DNA of 56,750 nucleotides from Synechococcus sp. UW105. Its GTDB lineage: Bacteria > Cyanobacteriota > Cyanobacteriia > PCC-6307 > Cyanobiaceae. Of this stretch, positions 34,126 through 44,307 are shown in pieces. The position numbers were made by a program, and so were the translations under genes. The stretch spans positions 1 through 56,750 of the forward strand of contig NZ_UCNN01000022.1 in the NCBI RefSeq assembly GCF_900473935.1, read 5' to 3'. The notes under the pieces were generated by a model. That model did not search any database and was not told the origin of the DNA. It saw only the letters and a list, made by a program, of their open reading frames with translations. The first letter of the stretch is position 1; the number at the start of each line of letters is the position of its first letter.

Positions 34126-35559
34126 TTAGCAGCGCTCCCAAGGACGCTCCATCAGCGCGGCGAACATCGCTAACAGGGCCAGTAGCCACAGCACCGGACT
34201 CAGGCCGACGCTGCTCACCAGCGTTCCTGCCAGCACTAGGGGCAGGCTCAGGGCAATGTTGATCAGGTTGTTCTGAAGGCCAAACACGCGGCCGCGCTGG
34301 GTCTCTGGGGTCTCCTCCTGGATGGTGGTTTGAGCCGGAATGGCTACCAGGGCTGCTCCGACTCCGAGGACTCCGCAGAGGGTGAGAGTGCTGCTCAAAG
34401 AGCCCTTGAACTGGCTGAGCAGCACCAATGAGAACGTGATGGTTCCGAGGCCAGCTGCAGTGAGGCGGCGGCGGTTGAAGTGGTGGCCAAGCTGGGCGAT
34501 CACCACGGCGCCAACGGCCATGCCCAGGCCGCTCATGGCCAGCAGGGTGCCGAAACCGGAGGGGCCGAGGCTCTGAATTAGCCCTGCCAGCTGGAGCGCC
34601 AGCACATAGAGGGCGGCCAGCAGGCTGTAAAGAAGCACGAGGTGCACCATGGCGTTGCGCACGGTCGGGATGCGTTTGAGCACCTGTAGGCCCTCGCCAA
34701 TCTCATGCCAAACGGAACGACCATCGCTGCGGATCGCCTGCTCCCGGTGCCGGATGGCCAGCAGACTGAGGGCAGCCATGCCGTAGCAGAACGGCAGCAG
34801 GATGAATTCACCGCCATGGATGCCAATCGTGCTGAACACATGGTTGAGGCCGCGAAGGATCGGCTCACCGAGGGCGAAGCCCACAATCGTGGCGCCCATG
34901 CTGGTGGTCTGATAGAGGGAGTTGGCCGCTAGAAGATGCTCGCTGGGTACGAGCAGAGTGATAGCGGCCTGTTCTGCCGGGGCGAAGAACTGGGTGAGGA
35001 TCGACTCCACGAAGGTCATCAACACCAATCCCCAGTAGCCCCAAGGCAGCCCCAGGATCACCGGACCAGGGATCAGAAAAAGAGGTGTGAACAGCACCAT
35101 CAGGGCGCGCAGACCGTTGGAGGCCACCATCACCCGCCGTTTTGGCCAGCGGTCCACCCAAACCCCTGCCACGCTGCCGAGCACCATCGCAGGGAGCGTG
35201 TTGGCCACGAAGATGCCGGTGGCCAAGAGCGTGATCACCTGCGTGCGCGTACTGATGTCGAATCCGACCTCCGACGCCACATCGGCCAGGACACCGTTCT
35301 GCTGGGATGTCAGCAGTAGGTGCTGATCGATCAGAAAGACCATCAGCACGATGTAGAACTTGTCAGCCAGCTGCGAGAAGATCTGGCCGATCCAGAGCTT
35401 GCGGAAGTCGTTCAGGCGCAGGACTGCTTGAAGTCCGCGCCCTCCTTCGGGGTTGCCGCCAGTGGGGAGGGCTGGCTCCGGGCTGTTGATGGAGGGACCG
35501 CTCAAAATGCCAGAGAAGACCGGCTCATGATCGCCCAGCGCCGTCACGGCCGGAGACAA
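34126..35559 (-). CDS. Major facilitator superfamily transporter
   Basis: 477 aa with about 11-12 hydrophobic helices. A 45-residue N-terminal extension precedes the first helix region (LNDFRKLWIGQIFSQLADKFY). The segment AGVWVDRWPKRRVMV (about 130-144) is the MFS loop 2-3 motif A. The closest general type is MFS permease of the drug/unknown substrate class common in cyanobacteria. Substrate unknown. The start is TTG at 35559; it overlaps the recO end by 35 bases. Confidence 0.85.
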   Translation of the reverse strand: MSPAVTALGDHEPVFSGILSGPSINSPEPALPTGGNPEGGRGLQAVLRLNDFRKLWIGQIFSQLADKFYIVLMVFLIDQHLLLTSQQNGVLADVASEVGFDISTRTQVITLLATGIFVANTLPAMVLGSVAGVWVDRWPKRRVMVASNGLRALMVLFTPLFLIPGPVILGLPWGYWGLVLMTFVESILTQFFAPAEQAAITLLVPSEHLLAANSLYQTTSMGATIVGFALGEPILRGLNHVFSTIGIHGGEFILLPFCYGMAALSLLAIRHREQAIRSDGRSVWHEIGEGLQVLKRIPTVRNAMVHLVLLYSLLAALYVLALQLAGLIQSLGPSGFGTLLAMSGLGMAVGAVVIAQLGHHFNRRRLTAAGLGTITFSLVLLSQFKGSLSSTLTLCGVLGVGAALVAIPAQTTIQEETPETQRGRVFGLQNNLINIALSLPLVLAGTLVSSVGLSPVLWLLALLAMFAALMERPWERC

Positions 35560-36331
35560 TCACTGACTCCCGCAGCATGGCAAGGGATCGCACCGGCCTG
35601 GGCAGATGGCAGCGGATCCAGCACTCCACAACGGCCAGGAGGCGCAACCACACGTCTTCAGGGCCCATCAGGCCGCCATCACGGCGGCGTGGCAGTTCTG
35701 CACGGGGCAGGCGCTGGAGCAGGGCCAGCTCCGAGGGATTGAGCTGCACGGCCGCACCAGGTTGGCGACCGATGGCCAGGCCCTCATCGACGATCAGGCT
35801 GCAGCGCCAGTCCCATTGACCGATGGGGGGGATCAGGGCGTCACCGCTTCGGCAGCAGTTCTGCAGCGGTAGGCCGTAGCCACCAAGGGCGAGCAGATGA
35901 ACACAGGCTTGAACGCTGCTGGCAAGGGCTGTGCAGTCGCTCTGCTGATCACGGCTGATCGTTTCCAGTCGCTCCAGGTGGATCACCACGGTGTCAAGGA
36001 GGCCTGCTAAGGGGTCGTCGTCTTGCACCAGGGCCATGCAAAGTTCGGCCAGGGCTTGAGCCCCTGCCAAGGTTTCCAGCCGTTGCCCGACGGCGCCGAA
36101 GTTGTGCTGCACCCTGAGCTGACGCACCCGAGGCAAACCGCGACGGCCCACAACCTGCACCTCCATCTGGGTGAGGGGCACGGCGGCGGCCAGGCTGCTG
36201 CGTGGTCTGCGGGCACCGGGCACTGCCAGACGGATGACCCCCGCTTCTGCGCTGAGCAGGGTCAGCAGCCGGTCATGCTCCCCCAGGGGGCCCACCTTTA
36301 ACGCCAGCCCTACTAGCCGGCGATCAGCCAT
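35525..36331 (-). CDS. recO: DNA repair protein RecO
   Basis: 268 aa. RecO loads RecA at gaps with RecF/RecR. N-terminal OB fold LVGLALKVGPLGEHDRLLTLLS is the family start; GARRPRSSLAAAVPLTQMEVQV follows. The usual Zn-binding Cys are mostly missing, which is common in cyanobacteria. It overlaps deoC by eight bases upstream and the MFS gene by 35 downstream, so the three are one transcript. Confidence 0.9.
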   Translation of the reverse strand: MADRRLVGLALKVGPLGEHDRLLTLLSAEAGVIRLAVPGARRPRSSLAAAVPLTQMEVQVVGRRGLPRVRQLRVQHNFGAVGQRLETLAGAQALAELCMALVQDDDPLAGLLDTVVIHLERLETISRDQQSDCTALASSVQACVHLLALGGYGLPLQNCCRSGDALIPPIGQWDWRCSLIVDEGLAIGRQPGAAVQLNPSELALLQRLPRAELPRRRDGGLMGPEDVWLRLLAVVECWIRCHLPRPVRSLAMLRESVIVSGRDGAGRS

Positions 36332-37031
36332 CGATGCGTCCGTTGCCGCTGGCGATGGGGGTACGCAGAGCCTGCATCAACTGCGGTCCGCTGCTTGTGC
36401 CCAGAGCAGTGGCGCCCGCTTCGATCAGTTGCTGACACTGCTCCAGGGTGTGCACGCCGCCGGCCGCCTTGATGCCACATCGTCCGCGGGTGAGACTTCG
36501 CAGCTGCTGGACATGGCTGGCGGTGGTGGCGGCTCCGAAGCCATTACTCGTCTGTACGGCTTCAGCGCCTGCATCAATGGCGGCCTCAACCGCCAGCTTC
36601 AGCTGCGCGTCTTCCAGCCTCGCCATGTCGAGGATCACGGTGACCGGTAACCCAACGTTGATCAGGATGGCGAGCTCCTCAGCAAAGGCATTGGGGCGGT
36701 CTTCAGCCAGTGCTGTCAGGTCAGGCACAACGTCGAGTGCTTCAGCGCCGTGCTCAGCGGCCCACTCCGCTTGCGCTTGTTTCAGGGTTGTGGGGATGGC
36801 ACCGAAGGGGAAGGCGATCACTGCGATCAGGCCCGTGGGCCCCGGAGCGCCGAGACGCTCCCTCACGGCCGTTAGCTGGCTGAGGTTGGTGCATAACTTT
36901 CCAAGCCCGAGCTGGCGGGCTGCATCGCAGCCCTCGTTCAGACGATCACGGCTGAGGAGGGGATCCAGCAGGGCCTGATGGATCAAGGGGGCGAGATCCG
37001 GCAGCTCTTGCTGCCGGGGCAAGCGGTTCAT
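36324..37031 (-). CDS. deoC: DeoC-like aldolase with Gln in place of the Schiff-base Lys
   Basis: 235 aa TIM-barrel of the deoxyribose-phosphate aldolase (DeoC) family, which cleaves deoxyribose-5-phosphate to glyceraldehyde-3-phosphate and acetaldehyde. The ALDVVPDL region and the GIKAAGG loop with K188 (equivalent to the pKa-lowering second Lys) are present. The usual Schiff-base motif (I/V)KTS(T/N)G reads VQTSNGFG here: Q160 (CAG codon) replaces the reactive Lys. Unless K188 substitutes, it may be inactive as an aldolase or have another role. It begins a leftward deoC-recO-MFS unit. Confidence 0.87.
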   Translation of the reverse strand: MNRLPRQQELPDLAPLIHQALLDPLLSRDRLNEGCDAARQLGLGKLCTNLSQLTAVRERLGAPGPTGLIAVIAFPFGAIPTTLKQAQAEWAAEHGAEALDVVPDLTALAEDRPNAFAEELAILINVGLPVTVILDMARLEDAQLKLAVEAAIDAGAEAVQTSNGFGAATTASHVQQLRSLTRGRCGIKAAGGVHTLEQCQQLIEAGATALGTSSGPQLMQALRTPIASGNGRIDG

Positions 37032-37049
37032 GGGCTTGGGTGGGAAGCG

Positions 37050-37637
37050 TCAGTCTCGCGCCTGGATGACGCCATAGCCCCCATGATTGCGGCGATAAAT
37101 CACCTGCAACTCCTTGGTCTCTGCGTCGCGAAACAGATAGAAGTCGTGGTCGATCAGATCGAGCTGATGGCGCGCTTCCTCAACGCGCATCAGGGGCATC
37201 GGGAAATACTTGCGACGCACACCAGGATCAGGGAGGTGGGCCTCTTTCCCATCGAGCAGTGAGCCATCCACAGATGATTCGTCGATCACCGCTTCGGTGG
37301 TCGGGGTGGAGCTGGCCCGATGGCCATGGCTGTGGTGGTGGTCACTGTGGCGTTCCTTGTAACGACGCAGCTGACGGCTCAGTTTGTTGGCCACCAGGTC
37401 GATGCTGGCGTAAAGGTTTTCGCTGCGTTCCTGGGCACGAATCACCGTGCCGTTGGCAAACACCGTCACCTCAGCTGTCTGTTGGGGAACGCGGGGGTTG
37501 CGGGCGACTGACAGGTGCACATCCGCTTCCATCACCATGTCGTTGTAGTGCTGAACGGCCCGCTCAAGCTTCGATTCGGTGTAGTCGCGCAGAGCCGAGG
37601 TCACTTCCAGGTTGCGACCATGGATCAGAAGCTTCAT
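37050..37637 (-). CDS. hpf: Ribosome hibernation promoting factor, long form (LrtA)
   Basis: 195 aa. The N-terminal domain ([20 protein letters not shown]) is the HPF/YfiA ribosome-binding fold, and the C-terminal half (about 135-190; [30 protein letters not shown]) is the dimerisation domain that pairs two ribosomes into 100S particles. In cyanobacteria this protein is LrtA, light-repressed. It is divergent from lipB, sharing the region from 37637. Confidence 0.93.
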   Translation of the reverse strand: MKLLIHGRNLEVTSALRDYTESKLERAVQHYNDMVMEADVHLSVARNPRVPQQTAEVTVFANGTVIRAQERSENLYASIDLVANKLSRQLRRYKERHSDHHHSHGHRASSTPTTEAVIDESSVDGSLLDGKEAHLPDPGVRRKYFPMPLMRVEEARHQLDLIDHDFYLFRDAETKELQVIYRRNHGGYGVIQARD

Positions 37638-37649
37638 GGCATCTCTCCG

Positions 37650-38420
37650 GTGCCGGTTGATATCTGCACGCTAGAGACGTCAAACCAGGGCGCACACAGG
37701 CCTTCGGCATTTCTTTTTGAGCCGAGGCAACTGGTGCCGTTCCCAGTCGCCTGGAGCTGGCAGCAGCACTGGCAGGAGAGATTGTTGGCCTTCTCCACTC
37801 GTTCGGTTCAAAACGATCATGAAGTCGTGCAGCCTCCGGAAGCGGTATGGCTGCTGCAGCATCCCTCTTGCTACACCCTTGGCCGCGGCGCCTCCGAGCA
37901 GCATTTGCTCTTCGATCCTGCTGATCCGCCGGCACCTTTGCACCGCATCGATCGTGGTGGGGAAGTCACCCATCACATGCCGGGCCAGTTGGTCGCTTAC
38001 CCCGTGCTGGATCTGCACCGGCGCCAGTGTGATCTGCACTGGTATCTGCGGCAGCTGGAACAGGTGGTGATTGATGTACTGGCCCAGCTTGATCTCGCCG
38101 GCGAACGGATTGAGGGAATGACTGGGGTGTGGCTGGAGGGTCGCAAGCTGGCAGCGATCGGCGTGGGCTGCCGCCGATGGATTACCCAGCACGGCCTGGC
38201 GCTCAATGTGAGTGGCAACCTCAGCGGCTTTGACGCAGTTGTGCCTTGCGGGTTGAAAGGGAAGGCCGTGGGGCGACTGAGTGAGTGGATCCCGGGTCTG
38301 AGAGTGGAGGATGTGCAGCCGCTGCTGCGGGATGCCCTTGGGCAACGCTTTGGGCTCTGCTGGCAGGGGCCTGGTGCCGCATTCAGCCACTTATTGATTG
38401 CCGACCAGCCGAGGGGGTGA
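37650..38420 (+). CDS. lipB: Lipoyl(octanoyl) transferase
   Basis: About 256 aa if it begins at GTG 37650; another GTG at 37734 would start within the region [16 protein letters not shown] that seems conserved, giving 228 aa. The frame has no ATG after the hpf start codon. LipB moves octanoyl from octanoyl-ACP to the lipoyl domains of E2 and GcvH proteins. Family signatures: [28 protein letters not shown] (catalytic loop) and [22 protein letters not shown] with the catalytic Lys/Cys region, and VPCGL with Cys. Its TGA overlaps the next gene's GTG (GTGA). Confidence 0.9.
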   Translation: MPVDICTLETSNQGAHRPSAFLFEPRQLVPFPVAWSWQQHWQERLLAFSTRSVQNDHEVVQPPEAVWLLQHPSCYTLGRGASEQHLLFDPADPPAPLHRIDRGGEVTHHMPGQLVAYPVLDLHRRQCDLHWYLRQLEQVVIDVLAQLDLAGERIEGMTGVWLEGRKLAAIGVGCRRWITQHGLALNVSGNLSGFDAVVPCGLKGKAVGRLSEWIPGLRVEDVQPLLRDALGQRFGLCWQGPGAAFSHLLIADQPRG

Positions 38421-40396
38421 TAGCCCTGGGCGGTCTGCCCTCGATCCCCGTGCCCATCGCCGCCCGCTCCAGCTGGACCCCCACCCCTCATGAGCAGGCA
38501 GCTCTCAAGGCTCATTCCCATGTGGACGACCTGGGCAGGGTGGATCAGATCTGGCCGTGGTTGGCGAGTCACCATGGGGATGTGATGGCGGTCGATGCGC
38601 CCCACGCGGCCCATCCCGAATGCTTTAGCTACCTGCAGCTGGCGGACCGGATCACAGCCGCCGCTGCCGCCTTCCGTTCCCTTGGCGTCGGCTCAGGCGA
38701 CGTGGTGGGGTTGTTTGCCGAGAACAGTCCGCGCTGGCTTGTGGTTGATCAGGGCTTGATGCGTTCGGGTGCTGTCAGCGCTGTGCGGGGTGCCGCCGCT
38801 CCTGTACAGGAGCTGCATTACATCCTTCAGGACAGCAAAGCGGTCGCCCTTGTGGTGCAGAACGCTGAGCTGCTGCAACGGCTGGACCTTGCGGAGCCCC
38901 TGCGGGCAAGTCTGCGCTGCATCATCCAGCTGGAAGGTGAGCCGGCCTTTGAGGGGGTTATCGGGTGGGAGGCCTTTTTGGCCATGGGCGCTTTGGGCAC
39001 AGCACCGGATCCGATCGTTGGCCGAGGCCTTGATGCGGCAGGCTCCACGACGGCCACGATCCTCTACACCTCTGGGACGACCGGTCAGCCCAAGGGGGTG
39101 CCACTCACCCACGCCAACTTGTTGCATCAGATCCGCAGCCTCGCCTGTGTGGCCCATCCAGCTCCAGGAGCGCCTGTGCTGAGCGTGCTGCCGATCTGGC
39201 ATTCCTATGAACGCAGCGCGGAGTACTACTTCTTTTCCTGCGCCTGCTCACAGAGCTACACAACTATCAAGCAGCTCAAGCGTGATCTGCCCAGGGTGAA
39301 GCCGGTGGTGATGGCCACCGTGCCGCGTCTTTGGGAGGCAGTGCAGGCTGGTTTTGAGGATGTGCTCAAAACCTTTCCAGCTTCACGCCAGCGTCTCCTG
39401 CGCGCCGCTCTTGCCAATAGCAGCGCCTACTGCCTGGCCCGCCGTCGTAATCGCAATCTGATGCTCGAGTCCCTGGGGCGACGTCAGCGCCTGAAGGCTG
39501 CCGCTGAGATGACTCGGCGCTGGCCCGCCCATGCCCTCGCCTCGACGCTGATCTGGCCCAAGTTGCGTCTGCAGCTCAGTGGTGGCCAGTTGCAGTTCCC
39601 GATCAATGGCGGTGGTGCCATTGCCCCCCATGTGGATGCCTTCTTTGAAGCGGTAGGGATCGAGCTTTTGGTGGGTTACGGACTTACTGAGACCAGTCCG
39701 GTGGTGAGTTGCCGGCGACCTTGGCGCAATATCCGTGGAAGTTCGGGGCTTCCCATGCCAGAAACCGAATTTCGCATCGTTGATGCCGACACTCGTGCAC
39801 CCCTCGGCTTCCGGGAGCGCGGCGTGGTGTTGGTTCGCGGTCCCCAGGTGATGGCTGGCTACCTCGGCAAGCCAGACGCCACTGCCAAGGTGCTTGATGG
39901 CGACGGCTGGTTCGATACGGGTGATTTGGGCATGCTGCTGCCCGATGGCTCCGTGGTACTGACTGGCCGCGCCAAAGACACGATCGTGCTCAGCAGCGGT
40001 GAAAACATTGAACCGGGGCCGCTGGAGGAGCTGCTGGTGTCGAGCCCATTGGTTGAGCAAGTCATGCTGGTGGGTCAGGACGAGCGTCAACTTGGTGCCC
40101 TTGTGGTCCCTCGAACGGACGCCATTCAGGCTTGGGCTGCGGAGCAGGGGGTGAGTGTGGCGGCCGATTTGGGTGGATCCCCTGGACAGGCTGAGATTTG
40201 CCGTCTCCTGCGTGGTGAGTTCAATCGGTTGTTGACAGCACGCGTCGGGTCCAGGGCGGATGAGCGCCTGGCCGGGGTGGGACTGGTGGAGCCATTCACG
40301 ATTGAAAATGGTTTGCTGACGCAAACTCTTAAGCAACGTCGCGATCGCATCACTGATCGCGATCGTGCTGTGATCCAGGGCTTCTACGGGCGATGA
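38417..40396 (+). CDS. aas: AMP-dependent acyl-ACP/acyl-CoA synthetase (AAS)
   Basis: 659 aa from the GTG at 38417. ANL superfamily enzyme that adenylates fatty acids. The AMP-binding motif [21 protein letters not shown], the [12 protein letters not shown] block, [14 protein letters not shown] and the C-terminal [12 protein letters not shown] give a long-chain type. Cyanobacteria have a single such enzyme, an acyl-ACP synthetase that recycles free fatty acids. The catalytic C-terminal Lys region ([11 protein letters not shown]) is present. It is coupled to lipB by a four-base overlap. Confidence 0.92.
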   Translation: MIALGGLPSIPVPIAARSSWTPTPHEQAALKAHSHVDDLGRVDQIWPWLASHHGDVMAVDAPHAAHPECFSYLQLADRITAAAAAFRSLGVGSGDVVGLFAENSPRWLVVDQGLMRSGAVSAVRGAAAPVQELHYILQDSKAVALVVQNAELLQRLDLAEPLRASLRCIIQLEGEPAFEGVIGWEAFLAMGALGTAPDPIVGRGLDAAGSTTATILYTSGTTGQPKGVPLTHANLLHQIRSLACVAHPAPGAPVLSVLPIWHSYERSAEYYFFSCACSQSYTTIKQLKRDLPRVKPVVMATVPRLWEAVQAGFEDVLKTFPASRQRLLRAALANSSAYCLARRRNRNLMLESLGRRQRLKAAAEMTRRWPAHALASTLIWPKLRLQLSGGQLQFPINGGGAIAPHVDAFFEAVGIELLVGYGLTETSPVVSCRRPWRNIRGSSGLPMPETEFRIVDADTRAPLGFRERGVVLVRGPQVMAGYLGKPDATAKVLDGDGWFDTGDLGMLLPDGSVVLTGRAKDTIVLSSGENIEPGPLEELLVSSPLVEQVMLVGQDERQLGALVVPRTDAIQAWAAEQGVSVAADLGGSPGQAEICRLLRGEFNRLLTARVGSRADERLAGVGLVEPFTIENGLLTQTLKQRRDRITDRDRAVIQGFYGR

Positions 40397-40480
40397 GCCT
40401 CCTGGATCGGGAACCCGCCATCGGGGTGGCTTGACCCCCGAGGCTGGGACTGAGACGCTTGGCGCTCTTTCCTTTCACCC

Positions 40481-40924
40481 ATGTCTGACGGCACCACCCT
40501 GTCGATTAAGCGCACAATCGCCATCCGTGCTGTTGTGACGCCGGCTTGGAAGGAAGAAGCGGAGCGAGAACTCAGCACCGCAATCGCGACCACCGATCAG
40601 CAGTTAGGTCAGCTGGAGCAGGAGGGGCAGCAGGTGGTTGAGGAGGTGCGTCGTCAGAGCGCCAATCCTCTGGATCCCCGGGTGCAGGATCAGGTGGCAC
40701 AGGTGCAGCAGCAGGTCGCTGCCAAGCGCTCTGAACTGGAAGAGCAGAAGCGCAATCTTCTCCAGCAGCAGTCGCAGGTGCGCGATGTCGAGATGGAGGA
40801 GATCGTCGATCAGGGTCAGATCGAGAGTTTCTGTGAACTGGCTGTCGGCGACAACCTGGTCAGCAAGATGCAGGTCGCTGTTGTGGTCCGCGACGGTGTG
40901 GTCGAGTCGATCGAGCAGGGCTGA
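40481..40924 (+). CDS. ylqD: YlqD family protein
   Basis: 147 aa, predominantly a long coiled coil (about 25-115) rich in Glu, Gln and Arg between short beta-like ends (LSIKRTIAIRAVVTP; VVVRDGVVESI). This matches the YlqD family, known from Firmicutes and cyanobacteria with no established function. It starts 85 bases after aas and lies upstream of PDH E2. Confidence 0.75.
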   Translation: MSDGTTLSIKRTIAIRAVVTPAWKEEAERELSTAIATTDQQLGQLEQEGQQVVEEVRRQSANPLDPRVQDQVAQVQQQVAAKRSELEEQKRNLLQQQSQVRDVEMEEIVDQGQIESFCELAVGDNLVSKMQVAVVVRDGVVESIEQG

Positions 40925-40981
40925 TCCTGCTCGGCCTGCCGGCCCGTAAAATTCCGCTACTCAGCCCCACTGGAGAAGGTT

Positions 40982-42319
40982 TTGGCGACCCACGACATCT
41001 TCATGCCTGCCCTCAGCTCCACGATGACGGAGGGGAAGATTGTCGAGTGGCTTAAAAAGCCAGGGGACAAGGTGGGCCGAGGTGAGTCGGTGCTTGTGGT
41101 CGAGTCCGACAAGGCCGACATGGATGTGGAGTCGTTTAACGAGGGTTATTTGGCTGCTGTGCTCATGCCGGCCGGCAGCACCGCTCCAGTGGGAGAAACC
41201 ATTGGTTTGATCGTGGAGACCGAAGCTGAGATCGCTGAGGCTCAGGCCAAAGGCGGTGGCGCTGGTGGAGCCTCCCCAGCTCCCTCTCCAGAGGCTGTGT
41301 CATCGCCTCCTGCGGCAGCCGCCCCGGCTCCTGCCGCAGCAGTTGCTGCACCTGTGGCCGCTGCACCGGCCCCTGTGCCTGCAGCGGCTCCGGCGCCTGT
41401 CGTCAGTGATGGCCGTCTTGTTGCTAGCCCCCGGGCCAAGAAGCTCGCCTCTCAGATGGGGGTGAATCTTGCCAGCGTTCGCGGCAGTGGCCCGAATGGT
41501 CGTATTCAGGCAGAAGATGTCGAACGGGCCGCAGGCCGTCCTGTGAGTGTTCCGCGGGTGGGGGAAGGCACCACGGCTGCCATCGTGGCTGGTGCTGGCG
41601 CCCCAGCAGTGCCGACAGCCCAGGCAGGCAATAGCTTCGGTGCTCCTGGTGAGACTGTGGCCTTCAACACTCTCCAGGCCGCGGTGAACCGCAACATGGA
41701 AGCCAGCCTGGCTGTTCCTTGCTTCCGCGTTGGATACACGATCACCACGGACAAGTTGGATGTTTTTTACAAGCAGGTGAAGCCCAAGGGCGTGACGATG
41801 ACGGCGCTGCTGGCCAAGGCGGTGGCCGTGACCTTGGCCCGTCATCCCCAGGTGAATGCAGCCACCACTGCGGCTGGGATGGCGTATCCCGCCGATGTGA
41901 ACGTGGCGGTGGCCGTCGCCATGGAGGACGGAGGTTTGATCACACCAGTCCTGCGACAGGCCGACCGCACTGATCTGTATGAGATGTCTCGCCAGTGGGC
42001 AGACCTGGTGAAGCGCTCTCGCAGCAAGCAACTCCAGCCTGAGGAGTACAGCACCGGCACTTTCACGTTGTCCAACCTGGGCATGTTTGGGGTGGATCGT
42101 TTTGATGCGATCCTTCCCCCTGGCACCGGTGCGATCCTGGCTGTCGCCGCTTCTCGCCCCACGGTGGTAGCCGGTAAGGACGGTTCGATCTCTGTCAAGC
42201 GTCAGATGCAGGTGAACCTCACCGCTGATCACCGTGTGATTTATGGCGCAGACGGTGCCGCCTTCCTGAAGGATCTGGCTGAATTAATCGAGACCCGTCC
42301 GGAGAGCCTGGCCGTCTGA
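40982..42319 (+). CDS. pdhC: Pyruvate dehydrogenase E2 (dihydrolipoamide acetyltransferase)
   Basis: 445 aa, TTG start with a GGAGAAGG site. One lipoyl domain (about 1-75, lipoyl-Lys at K44 in ESDKADMDV), an Ala/Pro-rich flexible linker (about 85-140), a peripheral subunit-binding domain (about 146-182; ASPRAKKLASQMGV..GRIQAEDVE) and the catalytic acetyltransferase domain (about 215-445). The C-terminal active site has His in DHRVIYGADG; a Tyr stands where bacterial enzymes have Asp, as in the plastid/cyanobacterial form. It passes acetyl groups to CoA in the PDH complex, which LipB/LipA must first lipoylate. Confidence 0.93.
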   Translation: MATHDIFMPALSSTMTEGKIVEWLKKPGDKVGRGESVLVVESDKADMDVESFNEGYLAAVLMPAGSTAPVGETIGLIVETEAEIAEAQAKGGGAGGASPAPSPEAVSSPPAAAAPAPAAAVAAPVAAAPAPVPAAAPAPVVSDGRLVASPRAKKLASQMGVNLASVRGSGPNGRIQAEDVERAAGRPVSVPRVGEGTTAAIVAGAGAPAVPTAQAGNSFGAPGETVAFNTLQAAVNRNMEASLAVPCFRVGYTITTDKLDVFYKQVKPKGVTMTALLAKAVAVTLARHPQVNAATTAAGMAYPADVNVAVAVAMEDGGLITPVLRQADRTDLYEMSRQWADLVKRSRSKQLQPEEYSTGTFTLSNLGMFGVDRFDAILPPGTGAILAVAASRPTVVAGKDGSISVKRQMQVNLTADHRVIYGADGAAFLKDLAELIETRPESLAV

Positions 42320-42327
42320 TCTGCCTT

Positions 42328-42360
42328 GGATTCGATCGCGGCGAGGCCTCGATCGAATCC
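42328..42360. other. Perfect 11-bp inverted repeat between pdhC and the KimA-like gene
   Basis: GGATTCGATCG (42328-42338) and CGATCGAATCC (42350-42360) flank an 11-nt loop in the 81-base gap. There is no T-run. It may be a terminator-like 3' hairpin for pdhC or an operator upstream of the transporter. Confidence 0.6.
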
Positions 42361-42400
42361 ACGCTCCATGGTGAGGGGGAGGTGAGCATCGCTTTGCTCC

Positions 42401-44263
42401 ATGAATCTGTTTTCAGTTCTGCTGGGTCAGCCGCTCCCCAAGGCCAGCGCAGCCCATGAGCGCCTGCCCAAGCTGCAGGCACTACCGATCCTCTCCTCCG
42501 ATGCTTTGTCATCGGTGGCTTATGCCACGGAGGCGGCCCTCGGCGTTCTGATTCTTGCCGGCAGCCAGGCTCTCAGCTTGTCGTTGCCAATCACCGTGGC
42601 GATCATCCTGCTGATCGCCATTGTGGTGCTCTCCTATCGGCAGGTGATTGCTGCCTATCCCCAGGGTGGAGGCTCGTATGTGGTGGCCCGTGACAACCTC
42701 GGACGCAATGTTGGCCTGGTGGCGGCGGCGGCGCTGCTGATCGACTACACCCTCACCGCGGCAGTGAGCTTGATGGCGGCCGGTCAGGCGATCAGCTCCT
42801 TGATCCCTTCGCTGCTTCACCATGAGGTGGCGCTCACGCTGCTGCTGCTGGCACTGGTGGGCTGGGCGAATCTGAGGGGCTTGCGGGAAGCGGGGCGCAT
42901 CTTTGCCCTGCCGACCTACGCGTTTGTGGTGATGATCGCGCTGCTCACCCTGGTGGGATTGCACGATCTTGTGGCTCATCACGGCTTTCGCCCTGATCCA
43001 CCGCCTCTGGTCACGAGCATGGAACCCTTGGGGCTGTTCTTGATCCTGCGTGCTTTCAGCTCCGGTTGTTCAGCCATGACCGGTATCGAGGCCATCGCCA
43101 ATGGCGTGCAAGTGTTCCGCGAACCCGCTCCCGTCAATGCCAGGCAGACCTTGCTGGTGATGGGAGGACTGTTGGCGTTGATGGTTTTCTCCGTGAGTGG
43201 AATGGGGTTCCTTTACGGCATCGCCCCGGACCCCAACGTCACGGTGCTGGCCCAGATCGGGGCCAAGGTGTTTGGGCCTGGCACTCCGCTGCTATGGGGC
43301 CTTCAGATCTCCACCCTGTTGATTCTCGTGCTGGCCGCCAATACAGCGTTTTCAGGCTTTCCCCGCTTGGCGGCAATGTTGGCTGATGATCGTTGCTTGC
43401 CCCGTCAGATGGCGTGGCTCGGCGATCGGCTGGTCTATCAAAACGGCATCGGTGTTTTGTTGGCTGGCACGGCTCTGATCATTTGGGTGTGCCAAGGAGA
43501 CACAACCGTGGCGGTGAATTTGTATGCCCTGGGTGTGTTCACAGCCTTCACCCTCTCTCAGCTGGGCTTGGTTTTGCGTTGGTGGCGTCAGCGTGGTGAG
43601 GGCTGGCAGGGCCGGATGCTGATGAATGCCCTTGGTGCCAGCGCCACATTTGTGGTGTTGGTGGTGATCATCATCAGCAAGTTCTGGGAAGGGGCCTGGA
43701 CGGTCGTGATCGCGATCCCTCTCCTGGTTTGGGCTCTCGCGGCGATTCGTCGGCGTCACCGGGAAGTGACTGCTGCCTTGGTGCCGGATTCGCTGATTGA
43801 GCCTCTCTATCTAGCGCCTGTGCCATCGCCTGTGCAGCATCAGGCGATTGTTTGGATGGGGGGGCTGACACGCGCAACCCTTGAGGCGGTGCTGTATGCC
43901 TGCTCGATCGCTGAACAGGTCACGGCCGTGATGGTGGTTGGGGATCGGGATGATCCCGGCCAGATCAGCCTTGATTGGGATCGCTTGGTGGGAGCGGATA
44001 ACGGTGATCTACAGCTCAAGCTTTTGGTCAGCCCCTACAGCTCGGTTATTCAGCCGTTTTGTGCTTTTGTTCGCGATCAGGAGACGACCCATCCTGAGCG
44101 AAGAACCACTGTTGTGATGCCGGTAGCTGTGCCCGACAATCTGCTCGATCGCTTTTTGCTCAACCAGAGGGCTCTCTACTTGTATCGGGCGCTCTCGGCC
44201 CAGGGCACGCACGTGTTCTCCGTGGTGCGCACTTCACTGGAGCCTGTGCAGCCGGTGGATTGA
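42401..44263 (+). CDS. KimA-like potassium importer (APC/KUP-type)
   Basis: 620 aa, about 12 membrane helices and a cytoplasmic C-terminal domain (about 450-620). The pattern [53 protein letters not shown] and [21 protein letters not shown] follows Bacillus KimA (YdaO) rather than ordinary amino-acid permeases. KimA imports K+ with H+ and its C-terminal domain regulates it. In Bacillus it is controlled by a c-di-AMP riboswitch; only 81 bases precede this gene, too short for that riboswitch. K+ specificity is inferred. Confidence 0.8.
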   Translation: MNLFSVLLGQPLPKASAAHERLPKLQALPILSSDALSSVAYATEAALGVLILAGSQALSLSLPITVAIILLIAIVVLSYRQVIAAYPQGGGSYVVARDNLGRNVGLVAAAALLIDYTLTAAVSLMAAGQAISSLIPSLLHHEVALTLLLLALVGWANLRGLREAGRIFALPTYAFVVMIALLTLVGLHDLVAHHGFRPDPPPLVTSMEPLGLFLILRAFSSGCSAMTGIEAIANGVQVFREPAPVNARQTLLVMGGLLALMVFSVSGMGFLYGIAPDPNVTVLAQIGAKVFGPGTPLLWGLQISTLLILVLAANTAFSGFPRLAAMLADDRCLPRQMAWLGDRLVYQNGIGVLLAGTALIIWVCQGDTTVAVNLYALGVFTAFTLSQLGLVLRWWRQRGEGWQGRMLMNALGASATFVVLVVIIISKFWEGAWTVVIAIPLLVWALAAIRRRHREVTAALVPDSLIEPLYLAPVPSPVQHQAIVWMGGLTRATLEAVLYACSIAEQVTAVMVVGDRDDPGQISLDWDRLVGADNGDLQLKLLVSPYSSVIQPFCAFVRDQETTHPERRTTVVMPVAVPDNLLDRFLLNQRALYLYRALSAQGTHVFSVVRTSLEPVQPVD

Positions 44264-44307
44264 CGCCACCGGCACCTGCGCGTCCTTGCCATTCGGCAGC
44301 ATGGGCA

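Noticed and set aside
39383..40336. A 317-codon frame antisense to the acyl-ACP synthetase
   Set aside because: The sense strand encodes a complete ANL enzyme; the antisense translation has no motif.
41242..41439. Ala/Pro-rich low-complexity DNA as a tandem repeat locus
   Set aside because: It is the normal flexible linker between the lipoyl and binding domains of PDH E2.
41300..42232. A 310-codon frame antisense to PDH E2
   Set aside because: It reads His/Arg/Gly-rich sequence opposite the Ala/Pro linker and catalytic domain of a clear gene.
42320..42400. A c-di-AMP (ydaO-type) riboswitch upstream of the KimA-like gene
   Set aside because: The gap is 81 bases, too short for that riboswitch, and only a simple inverted repeat is visible.
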